Shown one piece after another: positions 1 through 16,524 of a stretch of 64,000 bases of DNA; the first letter of the stretch is position 1, and each line of letters opens with the position of its first letter. The stretch covers positions 1 through 64,000 of the forward strand of contig NZ_VUYU01000018.1 in the NCBI RefSeq assembly GCF_011682065.1, in the 5' to 3' direction. Source of the DNA: Massilia rubra. Its GTDB lineage: Bacteria > Pseudomonadota > Gammaproteobacteria > Burkholderiales > Burkholderiaceae_D. The position numbers were made by a program, and so were the translations under genes. The notes under the pieces are model-generated. The model searched no databases. It saw nothing but the letters and a program-made list of their open reading frames with translations, and was not told the DNA's origin.

Positions 1-207
1 GCCCTTAACGGGCTGGGGGGGCGGGCGCGGGCGCCGTTGTGCGGGCGCTGCGGTTGCTAGCGTGGGCAGGTGCCGCCGGCCGCTAACCCTTGTGTGGGGC
101 CCCCCGCCTGCGCGGGGGAGACGGCCGAGGGTGGCGGCTCTTGATGCGGGCGGGTCAGTCGCCCAACACCCCTCCAAAAAAAGATTTCACCTTTTTTCGC
201 CAAGTCC
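1..207. other. Upstream non-coding stretch
   Basis: No convincing gene. The first 13 bases form a small GCCC/GGGC hairpin, and bases 14-150 are very G+C rich without recognisable protein similarity. A short open frame on the plus strand (62-268) overlaps the tRNA operon promoter and has no ribosome binding site, so it is not called. The preceding gene lies outside the window. Confidence 0.5.
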
Positions 208-237
208 TTGCACATTCCGATATCTTCCCGTTACAAT
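208..237 (+). promoter_or_regulatory. Candidate sigma-70 promoter (distal) of the tRNA–tuf operon
   Basis: TTGCAC (208-213) and TACAAT (232-237) are separated by 18 bp. They lie about 100 bp upstream of the first tRNA gene. Seen in sequence; use in vivo is inferred. Confidence 0.5.
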
Positions 238-291
238 CACGCCCCGAAGCAAGAGGTCAGTGAGATAGCAGAAAGCACCCTGCAAATATAA

Positions 292-319
292 TTGACAGAA
301 GATTGATCTTGCTTCATAC
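292..319 (+). promoter_or_regulatory. Candidate sigma-70 promoter (proximal) of the tRNA–tuf operon
   Basis: A perfect -35 TTGACA (292-297) is followed after 16 bp by CATACT (314-319). Transcription would start only a few bases before tRNA-Tyr at 335, followed by a G+C-rich discriminator, as is common for stable-RNA promoters. This is probably the main promoter of the pair. Confidence 0.55.
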
Positions 320-334
320 TCTGCGGTTCCTCGC

Positions 335-419
<85 letters not shown>

Positions 420-460
420 AGTTGTTGCAGAAGATGTTGTAGTCGGTGAAGTAGTAACTC

Positions 461-534
461 GCGGGTGTAGCTCAATGGTAGAGCAGAAGCCTTCCAAGCT
501 TACGACGAGGGTTCGATTCCCTTCACCCGCTCCA
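461..534 (+). tRNA. tRNA-Gly (TCC)
   Basis: A 74-nt cloverleaf: acceptor GCGGGTG pairs with CACCCGC, the anticodon loop holds TCC, GGTTCGATTCC forms the T arm and CCA is encoded. Second tRNA of the tuf operon. Confidence 0.97.
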
Positions 535-591
535 GTGCTTCATGCAATGCGCGATCGGTGGCAGCAAGATCGCAAATCGTAGTACCTAATC

Positions 592-666
<75 letters not shown>

Positions 667-770
667 GAATTCAGTGCTTTATGGCACTTGCGGCACTCGC
701 AACATTCGCAGTATTCAATAGTTAGTCAGGCGCGTGCCTGGTCACACTCAAAAATCGTTAGGAGTCTAAA

Positions 771-1976
771 ATGGCAAAAGGTAAATTCGAACGGACCAAG
801 CCGCACGTCAACGTCGGTACCATCGGACACGTTGATCACGGCAAGACCACCCTGACGGCAGCGATCGCAACCGTTCTGTCGAAGAAATTCGGCGGCGAAG
901 CAAAAGCATACGACCAGATCGATGCAGCACCGGAAGAAAAAGCACGCGGCATCACCATCAACACCGCGCACGTCGAGTACGAAACGGCTAACCGCCACTA
1001 CGCTCACGTTGATTGCCCAGGCCACGCCGATTACATCAAAAACATGATCACCGGCGCAGCGCAGATGGACGGCGCGATCCTGGTTTGCTCCGCAGCTGAC
1101 GGCCCAATGCCACAGACCCGCGAGCACATCTTGCTGGCACGCCAGGTTGGCGTTCCTTACATCATCGTGTTCCTGAACAAGTGCGACCTGGTCGATGACG
1201 CAGAGCTGCTGGAACTGGTTGAAATGGAAGTGCGTGAGCTCTTGTCGAAATACGAGTTCCCAGGCGACGACCTGCCAATCATCAAGGGTTCGGCACGTAT
1301 GGCCCTCGAAGGCAACACCGGCGAAATGGGCGAAGTCGCGATCATGGCCCTGGCCGACGCGCTGGACACCTACATCCCAACGCCAGAGCGCGCTATCGAC
1401 GGCGCCTTCCTGATGCCAGTGGAAGACGTGTTCTCGATCTCGGGTCGCGGCACCGTTGTGACCGGTCGTATCGAGCGCGGTATCGTTAAAGTCGGCGAAG
1501 AGATCGAAATCGTCGGCATCTCCGACACCGTCAAGACCACTTGCACCGGCGTGGAAATGTTCCGCAAGCTGCTGGACCAGGGTCAAGCTGGCGACAACGT
1601 CGGTCTGCTGCTGCGCGGCACCAAGCGTGAAGACGTCCAGCGTGGTCAAGTTCTGGCCAAGCCGAACTCGATCAAGCCGCACAATCACTTCACCGGTGAG
1701 ATCTACGTCCTGTCGAAAGACGAAGGCGGCCGTCACACCCCGTTCTTCAACAACTATCGCCCACAGTTCTACTTCCGTACCACGGACGTGACTGGTTCGA
1801 TCGAGTTGCCAGCGGACAAAGAAATGGTTATGCCAGGCGATAACGTGTCGATCACCGTCAAGCTGATCAACCCGATCGCAATGGAAGAAGGCCTGCGTTT
1901 CGCAATCCGCGAAGGTGGCCGTACCGTTGGTGCAGGTGTTGTTGCAAAGATTCTCAGCGAAGTCGCTGGTAAGTAA
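771..1976 (+). CDS. tuf: Elongation factor Tu
   Basis: EF-Tu is the GTPase that delivers aminoacyl-tRNA to the ribosome. The 401-residue product carries the G1 loop GHVDHGKT (residues 19-26), the switch I RGITIN motif, DCPGHADY (G3) and NKCD (G4), followed by the two beta-barrel domains and the usual C-terminus with [10 protein letters not shown]. The start is fixed by TAGGAG at 759-764. It follows three tRNAs and precedes tRNA-Trp, secE and nusG, as in other betaproteobacteria. Many relatives carry a second tuf in the str operon, which would lie outside this window. Confidence 0.99.
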   Translation: MAKGKFERTKPHVNVGTIGHVDHGKTTLTAAIATVLSKKFGGEAKAYDQIDAAPEEKARGITINTAHVEYETANRHYAHVDCPGHADYIKNMITGAAQMDGAILVCSAADGPMPQTREHILLARQVGVPYIIVFLNKCDLVDDAELLELVEMEVRELLSKYEFPGDDLPIIKGSARMALEGNTGEMGEVAIMALADALDTYIPTPERAIDGAFLMPVEDVFSISGRGTVVTGRIERGIVKVGEEIEIVGISDTVKTTCTGVEMFRKLLDQGQAGDNVGLLLRGTKREDVQRGQVLAKPNSIKPHNHFTGEIYVLSKDEGGRHTPFFNNYRPQFYFRTTDVTGSIELPADKEMVMPGDNVSITVKLINPIAMEEGLRFAIREGGRTVGAGVVAKILSEVAGK

Positions 1977-1990
1977 TAGTAAGGGCGGGC

Positions 1991-2006
1991 CCGGACATGC
2001 GTCCGG
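1991..2006 (+). terminator. Hairpin after tuf
   Basis: CCGGAC-ATGC-GTCCGG is a perfect 6-bp stem with a tetraloop 15 bases after the tuf stop, extendable through the flanking GGGCGGG/CCCCGCC. There is no U tract, so it may be a processing or stabilising structure and not a true intrinsic terminator. Confidence 0.4.
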
Positions 2007-2026
2007 CGCCCCGCCGAAATCAGTGA

Positions 2027-2056
2027 TTGCCATCAGCGGCCGCACGATGGTATAAT
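2027..2056 (+). promoter_or_regulatory. Sigma-70 promoter for tRNA-Trp–secE–nusG
   Basis: TTGCCA (2027-2032), an 18-bp spacer and a consensus TATAAT (2051-2056) end 25 bp before tRNA-Trp. This would give secE-nusG its own transcription start independent of tuf. Confidence 0.65.
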
Positions 2057-2081
2057 TTCTGATTCCACTGAAGTTTTACGT

Positions 2082-2157
2082 AGGGACGTAGCTCAATTGG
2101 CAGAGCGTCGGTCTCCAAAACCGAAGGTTGGGGGTTCGATGCCCTCCGTCCCTGCCA
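2082..2157 (+). tRNA. tRNA-Trp (CCA)
   Basis: A 76-nt cloverleaf: acceptor AGGGACG pairs with CGTCCCT, the anticodon loop is CTCCAAA, GGTTCGATGCC forms the T arm and a CCA end is encoded. tRNA-Trp upstream of secE is the usual betaproteobacterial arrangement. Confidence 0.97.
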
Positions 2158-2191
2158 CCGTTCTGGTGCAGGGCACCGAAAGTAAAAACGT

Positions 2192-2578
2192 ATGTCTAAT
2201 CAATCCGTGCAAACCGTCAGCACGTCAAACGACAAGTTTAAAGTCGCGCTGGCAGTGGTTGCCGCGATTGCAGGGGTCGTCGGGTTTTTCTACCTGAAAG
2301 GCCAAAGTAAACCAGCTTGGATGTGCGCCGTCGCACTCGCGGCTGGTTTAGTTTTTGCCGTCCTGCTTTTGTGGACTTCGTCCAGTGGCCGTGAATTCCT
2401 CAGCTTCGCCAAGGAATCGGTTCGCGAGACCAAAAAAGTCGTCTGGCCCGCTCCCAAAGAAGCAATGCAGATCACCGGTATCGTGTTCGCGTTTGTGACC
2501 GTCATGGCGCTGTTCCTGTGGGGCACGGATAAGACGATTGAATTTCTGTTGTACGACGTGATCCTGGGTTGGAAATAA
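2192..2578 (+). CDS. secE: Preprotein translocase subunit SecE
   Basis: SecE clamps SecY in the SecYEG inner-membrane protein channel. The 128-residue product has three predicted membrane spans (about 17-35, 42-61 and 92-112). Between the second and third is the amphipathic segment with the family signature around VVWP (residues 83-86). The three-span form matches the longer proteobacterial SecE and not the one-span minimal version. The Shine-Dalgarno is weak. The stop is one base before the nusG start, so the two genes are translationally close. Confidence 0.96.
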   Translation: MSNQSVQTVSTSNDKFKVALAVVAAIAGVVGFFYLKGQSKPAWMCAVALAAGLVFAVLLLWTSSSGREFLSFAKESVRETKKVVWPAPKEAMQITGIVFAFVTVMALFLWGTDKTIEFLLYDVILGWK

Positions 2579-2579
2579 C

Positions 2580-3209
2580 ATGAGCGAAAATGTGCAAGAT
2601 GATGCGAGCGCCGCTCCAGTGCCAGGCGAAGAAGTGCCTGCGCAAGAAGCTGTCGCAGCGCTGAGCGTTCCAGTCAGTAACAAGCGCTGGTACGTTGTGC
2701 ACGCTTATTCCGGCATGGAAAAAAGTGTCATGCGTGCACTGACCGAGCGCGTCGAACGCGCCGGTATGCAAGAGCAGTTCGGCCGCATCCTGGTGCCGGT
2801 CGAAGAAGTTGTCGAAGTCAAGAATGGCCAGAAGTCGGTTACCGAACGTCGTTTCTTCCCAGGCTATGTGCTGGTTGAAATGGAAATGACGGACGAGACT
2901 TGGCACTTGGTTAAGAACACCAGCAAGGTCACCGGCTTTATTGGCGGTAAGTCGAACAAGCCGACGCCGATTCCCGCGCGCGAAATCGACAAGATCATGC
3001 AGCAGATGCAAGAAGGCATCGAGAAGCCACGTCCAAAAGTGCTGTACGAAGTGGGCGAGCAAGTGCGTATCAAGGATGGTCCGTTCACCGACTTCAACGG
3101 CAACGTCGAAGAAGTCAATTACGAGAAATCCAAAGTGCGCGTCTCGGTCACCATCTTCGGTCGTGCAACGCCGGTCGAACTCGAGTTCGGCCAGGTCGAG
3201 AAAGTATAA
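2580..3209 (+). CDS. nusG: Transcription termination/antitermination factor NusG
   Basis: NusG binds RNA polymerase through its N-terminal NGN domain and Rho or ribosomal S10 through its C-terminal KOW domain. The 209-residue product has an acidic alanine-rich extension (about 1-35), then the NGN domain beginning near [11 protein letters not shown]. The KOW domain at the end includes the [11 protein letters not shown] motif. Escherichia coli NusG is about 181 residues, so the N-terminal extension accounts for the extra length. It follows secE by one base. Confidence 0.96.
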   Translation: MSENVQDDASAAPVPGEEVPAQEAVAALSVPVSNKRWYVVHAYSGMEKSVMRALTERVERAGMQEQFGRILVPVEEVVEVKNGQKSVTERRFFPGYVLVEMEMTDETWHLVKNTSKVTGFIGGKSNKPTPIPAREIDKIMQQMQEGIEKPRPKVLYEVGEQVRIKDGPFTDFNGNVEEVNYEKSKVRVSVTIFGRATPVELEFGQVEKV

Positions 3210-3211
3210 AA

Positions 3212-3293
3212 CGTCGTTCCCGCGCAGGCGGGAACCCAAGTTCGCGCTGTAGTCGATGCAGAAACTTGGGCCCCCGCCTTCGCGGGGGCGACG
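3212..3293. repeat. Palindromic intergenic repeat, copy 1 (nusG–rplK)
   Basis: Two outward-facing hairpin arms: CGTCGTTCCC…GGGAACCCAAGTT at the left and AACTTGG…CCCCCGC…GCGGGGGCGACG at the right, joined by a short variable spacer. The same layout recurs at 10209-10285 and 46175-46263. Each arm is itself a palindrome (TTCCCGC/GCGGGAA and CCCCGCC/GCGGGG). Confidence 0.85.
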
Positions 3294-3401
3294 CTAGCGC
3301 CTAATCGGAGCGCCGCGGTGGTTGAGCGAAATCCGGTAAGAGGAGCCCTGCCATGATTGTACCGGCGGGGCGCTACTACTCAATCCAAGATAGGAGCCAT
3401 C

Positions 3402-3833
3402 ATGGCAAAGAAAATCATTGGTTTTATCAAGCTGCAAGTGCCAGCTGGTAAAGCAAACCCATCCCCACCGATTGGCCCAGCACTGGGTCAGCGCGGCCTG
3501 AACATCATGGAATTCTGCAAGGCGTTCAACGCCCAGACCCAGGGTCAAGAGCCAGGTATGCCAATTCCGGTCGTGATCACCGCGTTCGCCGACAAGTCCT
3601 TCACGTTCGTGATGAAGACGCCTCCAGCGACCTACCTGATCAAGAAATTCGCCGGCATCACCAAAGGTTCGCCAACGCCACATACCACCAAGGTAGGCAA
3701 GCTGACCCGCGCTCAAGCTGAAGAAATCGCTAAAATCAAACAGCCGGATCTGACCGCTGCCGACATGGATGCCGCAGTGCGCATCATCGCCGGTTCCGCT
3801 CGTTCGATCGGCATCACGGTGGAGGGTCTGTAA
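3402..3833 (+). CDS. rplK: 50S ribosomal protein L11
   Basis: L11 binds 23S rRNA at the GTPase-associated centre. The start at 3402 is chosen because TAGGAG lies at 3391-3396 and the product then begins MAKKIIGF, as in orthologues; an upstream in-frame ATG at 3357 would add 15 unrelated residues. The 143-residue length is standard. It shows the proline-rich N-terminal hinge region (around [11 protein letters not shown]) and the C-terminal RNA-binding domain ending in GSARSIGI. Its stop overlaps the rplA start by one base. Confidence 0.98.
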   Translation: MAKKIIGFIKLQVPAGKANPSPPIGPALGQRGLNIMEFCKAFNAQTQGQEPGMPIPVVITAFADKSFTFVMKTPPATYLIKKFAGITKGSPTPHTTKVGKLTRAQAEEIAKIKQPDLTAADMDAAVRIIAGSARSIGITVEGL

Positions 3834-4528
3834 TGGCTAAGCTGTCCAAACGCGTTAAAGCAATCAAAGCCAAAGTCGACCGTAACAAGTCCTACGGTTT
3901 CGACAATGCAGTCGCTCTGGTGAAAGAATTCGCCACCGCCAAGTTCAACGAATCGATCGACGTATCGGTTCAGCTGGGCGTGGATCCTAAGAAGTCGGAT
4001 CAAGTCGTGCGCGGCTCCGTCGTTCTGCCAGCAGGCACCGGCAAGACCGTTCGCGTTGCAGTATTTGCAACCGGCGACAAAGCCGAGCAAGCTAAAGCAG
4101 CCGGCGCCGACATCGTTGGTATGGAAGACCTGGCTGAGATGGTTAAAGCCGGCAACATGCCTTTCGATATCGTCATCGCTTCGCCAGATACCATGCGTAT
4201 CGTTGGTACCCTGGGCCAGATCCTGGGACCACGCGGCCTGATGCCTAACCCGAAAGTCGGCACTGTTACTCCTGACGTCGCTACCGCCGTGAAAAACGCG
4301 AAAGCCGGCCAGGTCCAGTACCGTACCGACAAGGCAGGTATCATTCACGCAACGATCGGCCGTAAATCGTTCGCTGACGCTGACCTGAAAGCCAACCTGG
4401 TTGCGCTGATCGATGCTCTGAACAAGGCCAAGCCAACGTCGTCGAAAGGTGTTTACCTGCGTAAGGTTGCACTGTCGTCGACCATGGGCGCCGGCGTTCG
4501 CGTCGACCAGGCTTCCCTGGCAGCGTAA
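3833..4528 (+). CDS. rplA: 50S ribosomal protein L1
   Basis: L1 forms the mobile L1 stalk at the ribosomal E site and in many bacteria represses its own rplKA mRNA. The 231-residue product matches the usual length and carries the family stretch [16 protein letters not shown] in the second domain. The ATG shares its A with the rplK stop (TAATG), indicating translational coupling; the GGAGGG at 3821-3826 inside rplK serves as ribosome binding site. Confidence 0.98.
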   Translation: MAKLSKRVKAIKAKVDRNKSYGFDNAVALVKEFATAKFNESIDVSVQLGVDPKKSDQVVRGSVVLPAGTGKTVRVAVFATGDKAEQAKAAGADIVGMEDLAEMVKAGNMPFDIVIASPDTMRIVGTLGQILGPRGLMPNPKVGTVTPDVATAVKNAKAGQVQYRTDKAGIIHATIGRKSFADADLKANLVALIDALNKAKPTSSKGVYLRKVALSSTMGAGVRVDQASLAA

Positions 4529-4791
4529 TAAAGAATTAAGTCCACGGTGCAAACCGTGGCGACTCTTTGGGATGTCCGGGCGCAAGCCCGGGCAGACAAT
4601 CAAAGACCGTTGGGCTGATGGCAGCAGGCAGGCCGGAGGTTAATAGACCACCCAACGCAGATGGTGCACCCGAGCAAGTTTTGTTAGTCCCGCTGCGTGA
4701 ATTCATCCGCTCAGTTGTACTTCTAAACGTCGGACGCCGTTGTTCGAACCGATGCAAGGCATTTGCCGCGTATCATTTTAGGAGGTTGACC
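4529..4791 (+). promoter_or_regulatory. rplJL leader (L10 autoregulatory leader)
   Basis: This 263-base gap between rplA and rplJ has no gene and is rich in paired segments, including CCACGGT/ACCGTGG (4542-4559) and a CCGGGC/GCCCGGG hairpin near 4577-4592. In proteobacteria the long rplJ leader binds the L10–L7/L12 complex and shuts off translation. Position, length and structure fit that role; the binding site itself was not modelled. Confidence 0.6.
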
Positions 4792-5337
4792 GTGGGTCTC
4801 AATCTGAATGACAAAAAGGCCGTCGTCGCCGAAGTTTCCGCAAAAGTAGCAACTGCGCAAACGATCGTCGTGGCCGAATATCGTGGCATCCAGGTTGGTC
4901 ACTTGACGCAACTTCGTGCCAAAGCGCGTACCCAGGGTGTGTACCTGCGTGTTCTGAAGAACACGCTGGCTCGCAAATCCGTTGAAGGTACGCAGTTTGC
5001 TAACCTGGCCGACTCGATGGTCGGTCCGCTGATCTACTCGATCTCGGATGATGCCGTTGCTGCAGCTAAAGTCATCGCTGACTTTGCTAAAACCAACGAC
5101 AAACTGGTTATTACCGCAGGTAACTTCGCAGGCAAGCAGCTGGATAAAGCAGCTGTTGTCGCGTTGGCAAGCATCCCTAGCCGTGAAGTCCTCATCGCCC
5201 AGATCCTGGGTCTGATGCTGACGCCGGTTTCGGCTTTTGCACGTGGTCTGGCTGCCCTGGCAGCGAAAAAAGGCGAAGGCGCCGCTCCTGCCGCAGAAGA
5301 AACTGCAGCAGTAGAAGAAGCCCCAGCAGCAGCGTAA
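4792..5337 (+). CDS. rplJ: 50S ribosomal protein L10
   Basis: L10 anchors L7/L12 dimers to the ribosomal stalk. A GTG start at 4792 is chosen because AGGAGG stands at 4780-4785 and the product then begins [15 protein letters not shown], matching orthologues; the open frame extends 75 codons further upstream through the leader, which is not coding. The 181-residue product ends with the flexible alanine/glutamate-rich tail that holds L7/L12. It probably feeds back on its own leader. Confidence 0.97.
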   Translation: MGLNLNDKKAVVAEVSAKVATAQTIVVAEYRGIQVGHLTQLRAKARTQGVYLRVLKNTLARKSVEGTQFANLADSMVGPLIYSISDDAVAAAKVIADFAKTNDKLVITAGNFAGKQLDKAAVVALASIPSREVLIAQILGLMLTPVSAFARGLAALAAKKGEGAAPAAEETAAVEEAPAAA

Positions 5338-5393
5338 TCGTTCGCGATTACCCTTGCACTTTTTTAGTCAATACCAATCTATACAACGTATTA

Positions 5394-5425
5394 GAGGACA
5401 TTGCCGCACAGCGGCCCTGTCCTCC
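5394..5425 (+). promoter_or_regulatory. Hairpin in the rplJ–rplL gap
   Basis: GAGGACA (5394-5400) pairs with TGTCCTC (5419-5425), enclosing an inner GCCGC-ACA-GCGGC stem. It ends about 10 bases before the rplL ribosome binding site. It could set mRNA stability or help the high L7/L12 output relative to L10. Confidence 0.5.
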
Positions 5426-5446
5426 ACAAAATAAATGGAGTTTCAA

Positions 5447-5818
5447 ATGGCAATCAGCAAAGACGACATCCTGGCAGCAGTTGGCGAAATGTCCGTAATG
5501 GACCTGAACGACCTGGTCAAGGCATTCGAAGAAAAATTCGGCGTATCGGCAGCTGCAGTATCGAGCGGCCCAGCAGTCGGCGGCCCAGCTGTCGCTGTTG
5601 AAGAGCAGACCGAATTCAACCTGGTTCTGGCCGATTTCGGCGCGAACAAAGTTGGCGTCATTAAAGCAGTTCGCGAAATCACCGGCCTGGGCTTGAAAGA
5701 AGCTAAAGACCTGGTTGATGGCGCACCAAAAACCGTTAAAGAAGCGATCTCGAAAGCTGACGCTGAAGCCGGCAAGAAAAAGCTGGAAGATGCTGGCGCG
5801 AAAGCCGAAATCAAGTAA
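5447..5818 (+). CDS. rplL: 50S ribosomal protein L7/L12
   Basis: L7/L12 is the multi-copy acidic stalk protein that recruits translational GTPases. The start at 5447 follows TGGAG (5436-5440) and gives MAISKDDIL, as in orthologues; an in-frame ATG 12 bases upstream overlaps the ribosome binding site and is rejected. The 123-residue product has the N-terminal dimerisation helix pair, an alanine/glycine/valine-rich hinge (about 37-52), and the C-terminal factor-binding domain with the [10 protein letters not shown] motif. Confidence 0.98.
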   Translation: MAISKDDILAAVGEMSVMDLNDLVKAFEEKFGVSAAAVSSGPAVGGPAVAVEEQTEFNLVLADFGANKVGVIKAVREITGLGLKEAKDLVDGAPKTVKEAISKADAEAGKKKLEDAGAKAEIK

Positions 5819-5872
5819 TAGCAACAAAGCCTTATTTGGCGTTCAGTTCTACGCCGGAGTCAAAGCTTGCGG

Positions 5873-5894
5873 TCCTCCCCCGAAAGGGGGAGGA
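5873..5894 (+). promoter_or_regulatory. GC-rich GAAA-tetraloop hairpin upstream of rpoB
   Basis: TCCTCCCCC (5873-5881), loop GAAA, GGGGGAGGA (5886-5894): a perfect 9-bp stem capped by a GNRA tetraloop, 55 bases after rplL. It is followed by a loosely T-rich stretch. In Escherichia coli the rplL–rpoB gap holds an attenuator and an RNase III site, so a partial terminator that lowers rpoBC expression relative to the ribosomal genes is plausible. Confidence 0.55.
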
Positions 5895-6072
5895 TGCGGC
5901 TTTGGCTCTTTTGTCGTCCCTGTCGTATAAGTAACGCTTAAGCTCTACCCAGTAGTATTCGTATTATCTTCTTATCACCTGGCATAAAGTTCGAGACTTG
6001 AGGCCTTTCTAGTGCGCGCCCGGCCCTGGAAATTCCTGAATTCTCATCCTTTCTGTCACTCACGGAGTGTCC

Positions 6073-10179
<4,107 letters not shown>

Positions 10180-10208
10180 GAGCACCGGCCGTCGCGAGAC
10201 CTCCGGCA

Positions 10209-10285
10209 CGTCGTTCCCGTGAAGACGGGAACCCAATTTTGTGGCTCAGCCGCGAACTTGGATCCCCGCCTTCGCGGGGATGACG
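10209..10285. repeat. Palindromic intergenic repeat, copy 2 (rpoB–rpoC)
   Basis: Same design as the copy at 3212-3293: CGTCGTTCCCGT…ACGGGAACCCAA on the left and GAACTTGG-ATCCCCGCC…GCGGGGATGACG on the right. It occupies much of the rpoB–rpoC gap, so it is transcribed within the operon. Confidence 0.85.
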
Positions 10286-10343
10286 TGTGGTGGTAGCGTT
10301 GAAGTTAGACGTAATATAGAAATTCCATCACCTGGAGTGATAC

Positions 10344-14579
<4,236 letters not shown>

Positions 14580-14599
14580 TCTAGCTTAAGCGCACACGA

Positions 14600-14637
14600 A
14601 AACGGCACCGAGGAGAAATCCCGGTGCCGTTTTTTTG
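14600..14637 (+). terminator. Rho-independent terminator after rpoC
   Basis: AACGGCACCG (14601-14610) and CGGTGCCGTT form a 10-bp stem around a short GAGAAATC-containing loop, followed directly by TTTTTT. This is the textbook end of the rpoBC operon. Confidence 0.93.
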
Positions 14638-14691
14638 TCAATGACTAGAACGCTGTGCGCTAAGCTAATGAACTCGAATGATGAAAGCACC

Positions 14692-14760
14692 ACCATGTTC
14701 GGATCACTCCTGGACAACAAGGGTACGCTCGACAAATACACCGGCGACGGTGGAATTGAT
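14692..14760 (+). pseudogene. Fragment resembling a class III nucleotide cyclase
   Basis: A short stretch in the frame read from 14635 encodes SLLDNKGTLDKYTGDGGIDA, close to the GGTIDKFIGD segment of adenylate/guanylate cyclase catalytic domains. Nothing before or after continues the domain, and the frame runs straight into an IS66 remnant. It is probably the stump of a cyclase gene cut by that element, though so short a match could be chance. Confidence 0.3.
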
Positions 14761-14958
14761 GCGTGCGCTGTGATGCAGTTGTCGGACGAGGCGATCTGGC
14801 TGGCGACGGCGGCGGACATGCGCCGTTTGCATCGTGGCCAGTTCCTCTGGCTGGAGGCGGACGAGGCATGCTGGCAGATGAGCGCCGAACAATGGCAGTG
14901 GCCGGTGTGGACTGGCAGCCGCCTGTGTGCATCAGCTCCAGCGCAGTGGCGCGTGTGA
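14760..14958 (+). pseudogene. IS66-family TnpB (Orf2) C-terminal remnant
   Basis: The frame encodes RRLHRGQFLWLEADEA…SAEQWQW, then loses and regains register: GVDWQ appears in the second frame and SAPAQWRV-stop in the first. This follows the usual IS66 TnpB ending (KRLHRGQFVWP… QWQWLVAGVDWQ… WRV). The N-terminal half is absent. About 100 bases downstream, plus-strand codons for LGRKAELEKVVQERQRQ resemble the coiled-coil start of IS66 TnpC. Recognition is by eye. Confidence 0.6.
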
Positions 14959-14959
14959 G

Positions 14960-15180
14960 GACGCAAGCTGTCGCGCTGGTAAACGTGGGACATGCCCTGT
15001 AAGCGACATGGTATCAACCCGCTAGGCGCACTCGCCGCCACCAACATCGACCCGGCGCTGCTGGTGAAGGTTCAGGCCTGACTTGGGCGCAAGGCTGAAC
15101 TGGAGAAAGTTGTCCAGGAGCGGCAACGCCAGGGCGCGCGGTCAGGACCGCCGAAGGACGGGCCGGATTTGAGCCGCTGA
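14960..15180 (+). mobile_element. Probable IS66 TnpC N-terminal remnant
   Basis: Codons around 15025-15170 read NIDPALLVKVQA, stop, LGRKAELEKVVQERQRQGA. This is the kind of charged coiled-coil that opens IS66 transposases. Frame breaks show it is dead. It sits directly between the TnpB remnant and the AT-rich lysozyme pair. Confidence 0.35.
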
Positions 15181-15197
15181 GCCGCTGAGTTGCATAT

Positions 15198-15635
15198 CTA
15201 TTTCTTGATTCGTACTGCCTCGAAGAAAACGCCATTCTCTGCAATCATAATATGGTTTTTTCGAATGGGATAAAGAAAATTGCATTTCGCATCAATAATT
15301 GTTACCGGGTTGGGCAAAGGAGTATCAGTGACATCAGCGCGCCATTCGCGATCAAAGTACTTATCGACATCGTCGACACTTCGGCTATAAGGTGGATGCA
15401 AACAAGTTCTTCCGTTAAAAACAAATTTGTCAGCATTGATTATTGCGATTTTCCCAATGTACAAACGTGCTTTTTGCTCTGATAAATTACTGATTCCCCC
15501 GCCCATTATCGACTTTATCTTCCAAAGACCATAGATGTCATCATTTATATCCTTTGCATTTGCACTTCCTGCGATTGATAAAAAAAATGCCAGCGTCAAA
15601 AGACGCCTGATCAATGTCACTAACGAGGTCTTCAT
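15198..15635 (-). CDS. Small secreted protein, possible lysozyme partner (immunity) protein
   Basis: I do not recognise a family. The 145-residue product has a clear signal peptide (charged start, hydrophobic core, cleavage after SANA near residue 27), so it should enter the periplasm. The mature part is small, contains two cysteines (TCLHPPY and AKCNFLY) and a DIYGLWKIKS start reminiscent of small beta-barrel proteins. Its start overlaps the stop of the upstream lysozyme gene by four bases (ATGA). A periplasmic partner translated directly after a cytoplasmic lysozyme suggests an immunity protein, but that is inference. The base composition is AT-rich compared with the surroundings. Confidence 0.6.
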   Translation of the reverse strand: MKTSLVTLIRRLLTLAFFLSIAGSANAKDINDDIYGLWKIKSIMGGGISNLSEQKARLYIGKIAIINADKFVFNGRTCLHPPYSRSVDDVDKYFDREWRADVTDTPLPNPVTIIDAKCNFLYPIRKNHIMIAENGVFFEAVRIKK

Positions 15636-16120
15636 TTCTTTTCCCGAAATGGTGCGCTTTCCTCTTTTCTGCGGGACACTAGTCCTTTTAATAAGACCAT
15701 AACAGACTTTCCTTTTTTCTTGGTCCTGCCGTATATCTCGCTAGAAATTCGATCTGCTGCTCCATCAAAGTCACCCGCGTTCAAAAGGTCAAACACAGGG
15801 GTCGCACCGGTGCTTCCCCTGTTGAACGTGAAGCTCACCAGCGCATCAAATTGTTCTTCTGTCAGATCTACGGTAACGCGTCGCTCTACCGTTCGCTCAG
15901 CCTCCTGGACTCTGGATGAGAACTCAGCCTCGACTTGGCCCACAGTGACTGGTCTCGCCAGTTCTTCAGCAGTACATGGGCCGCGATGCTCGAGTATCCC
16001 GATGCCCCACGAACAGTTGCCACGACCTGGGCCCATATCATCGTAATATCTCATGACGACTTTTTCATGTTGCCGCATTTTTACTCGCGCCATGTTGCTA
16101 ATTTTCATCTTTTTCTCCAA
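15632..16120 (-). CDS. Phage-type lysozyme (glycoside hydrolase 24 family)
   Basis: Predicted muramidase cutting the glycan strands of peptidoglycan. The 162-residue product shows the T4-lysozyme-like catalytic layout: Glu19, Asp28 nine residues later, and Ser37 in place of the usual Thr, just before WGIG. It also has the helical LVSFTFNRGS motif and the C-terminal GLVSRRKEE motif. There is no signal peptide, so it needs a holin, a type VI secretion apparatus or cell lysis to reach its substrate. It sits upstream of a secreted small protein with a 4-base overlap, in AT-rich DNA flanked by IS66 debris. It could be a phage endolysin remnant or a secreted antibacterial effector. Confidence 0.8.
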   Translation of the reverse strand: MEKKMKISNMARVKMRQHEKVVMRYYDDMGPGRGNCSWGIGILEHRGPCTAEELARPVTVGQVEAEFSSRVQEAERTVERRVTVDLTEEQFDALVSFTFNRGSTGATPVFDLLNAGDFDGAADRISSEIYGRTKKKGKSVMVLLKGLVSRRKEESAPFREKK

Positions 16121-16524
16121 GTGATAATTACCAAATTAGACTATTTTGTTAGCAGACAATTTCGGCTATCAGGTATGTTGACTGCAGCACCGCCACCGAG
16201 TTTTTTTGCGCGTATTTTCACTTAAGCCAGAAAAGCTAAACCAAATATGTCCGATGAATACATTTTCGATTTCAATATGGTTAACAGGTTTTTCCTGATC
16301 ATCTGCTCGCCTGAATTCGACCATTTGTACATAAACTCCGGTTATCATATCAAATTCTCAGACTTGTGTATTATACAATATATGATTCTTGGTGACTGTT
16401 CAGCATGAGATTTTTTTCAAAAAACAGTTGTACACCTTTTCAAACCGGCTCATCATCTTGGTTATGGCAAGAAAACGTACTCCTCCCGACCGCTCCGCCC
16501 TTACACGCGGCGAGCTTGAAGGCG
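16121..16524. other. AT-rich non-coding stretch
   Basis: No gene is supported. The region is strikingly AT-rich with runs of T and A and a TATACAATATATG stretch near 16371-16383 that resembles promoter -10 sequence. Its composition matches the lysozyme pair, so it is probably part of the same transferred segment. Confidence 0.5.

Noticed and set aside
726-2045. Long minus-strand open frame of 439 codons opposite tuf
   Set aside because: Antisense of a strongly biased coding sequence; composition and lack of any family or ribosome binding site mark it as a shadow. The same holds for the long frames opposite rpoB and rpoC.
2097-2297. Plus-strand open frame over tRNA-Trp and the start of secE
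   Set aside because: It covers the tRNA gene and lies out of frame with secE; no independent support.
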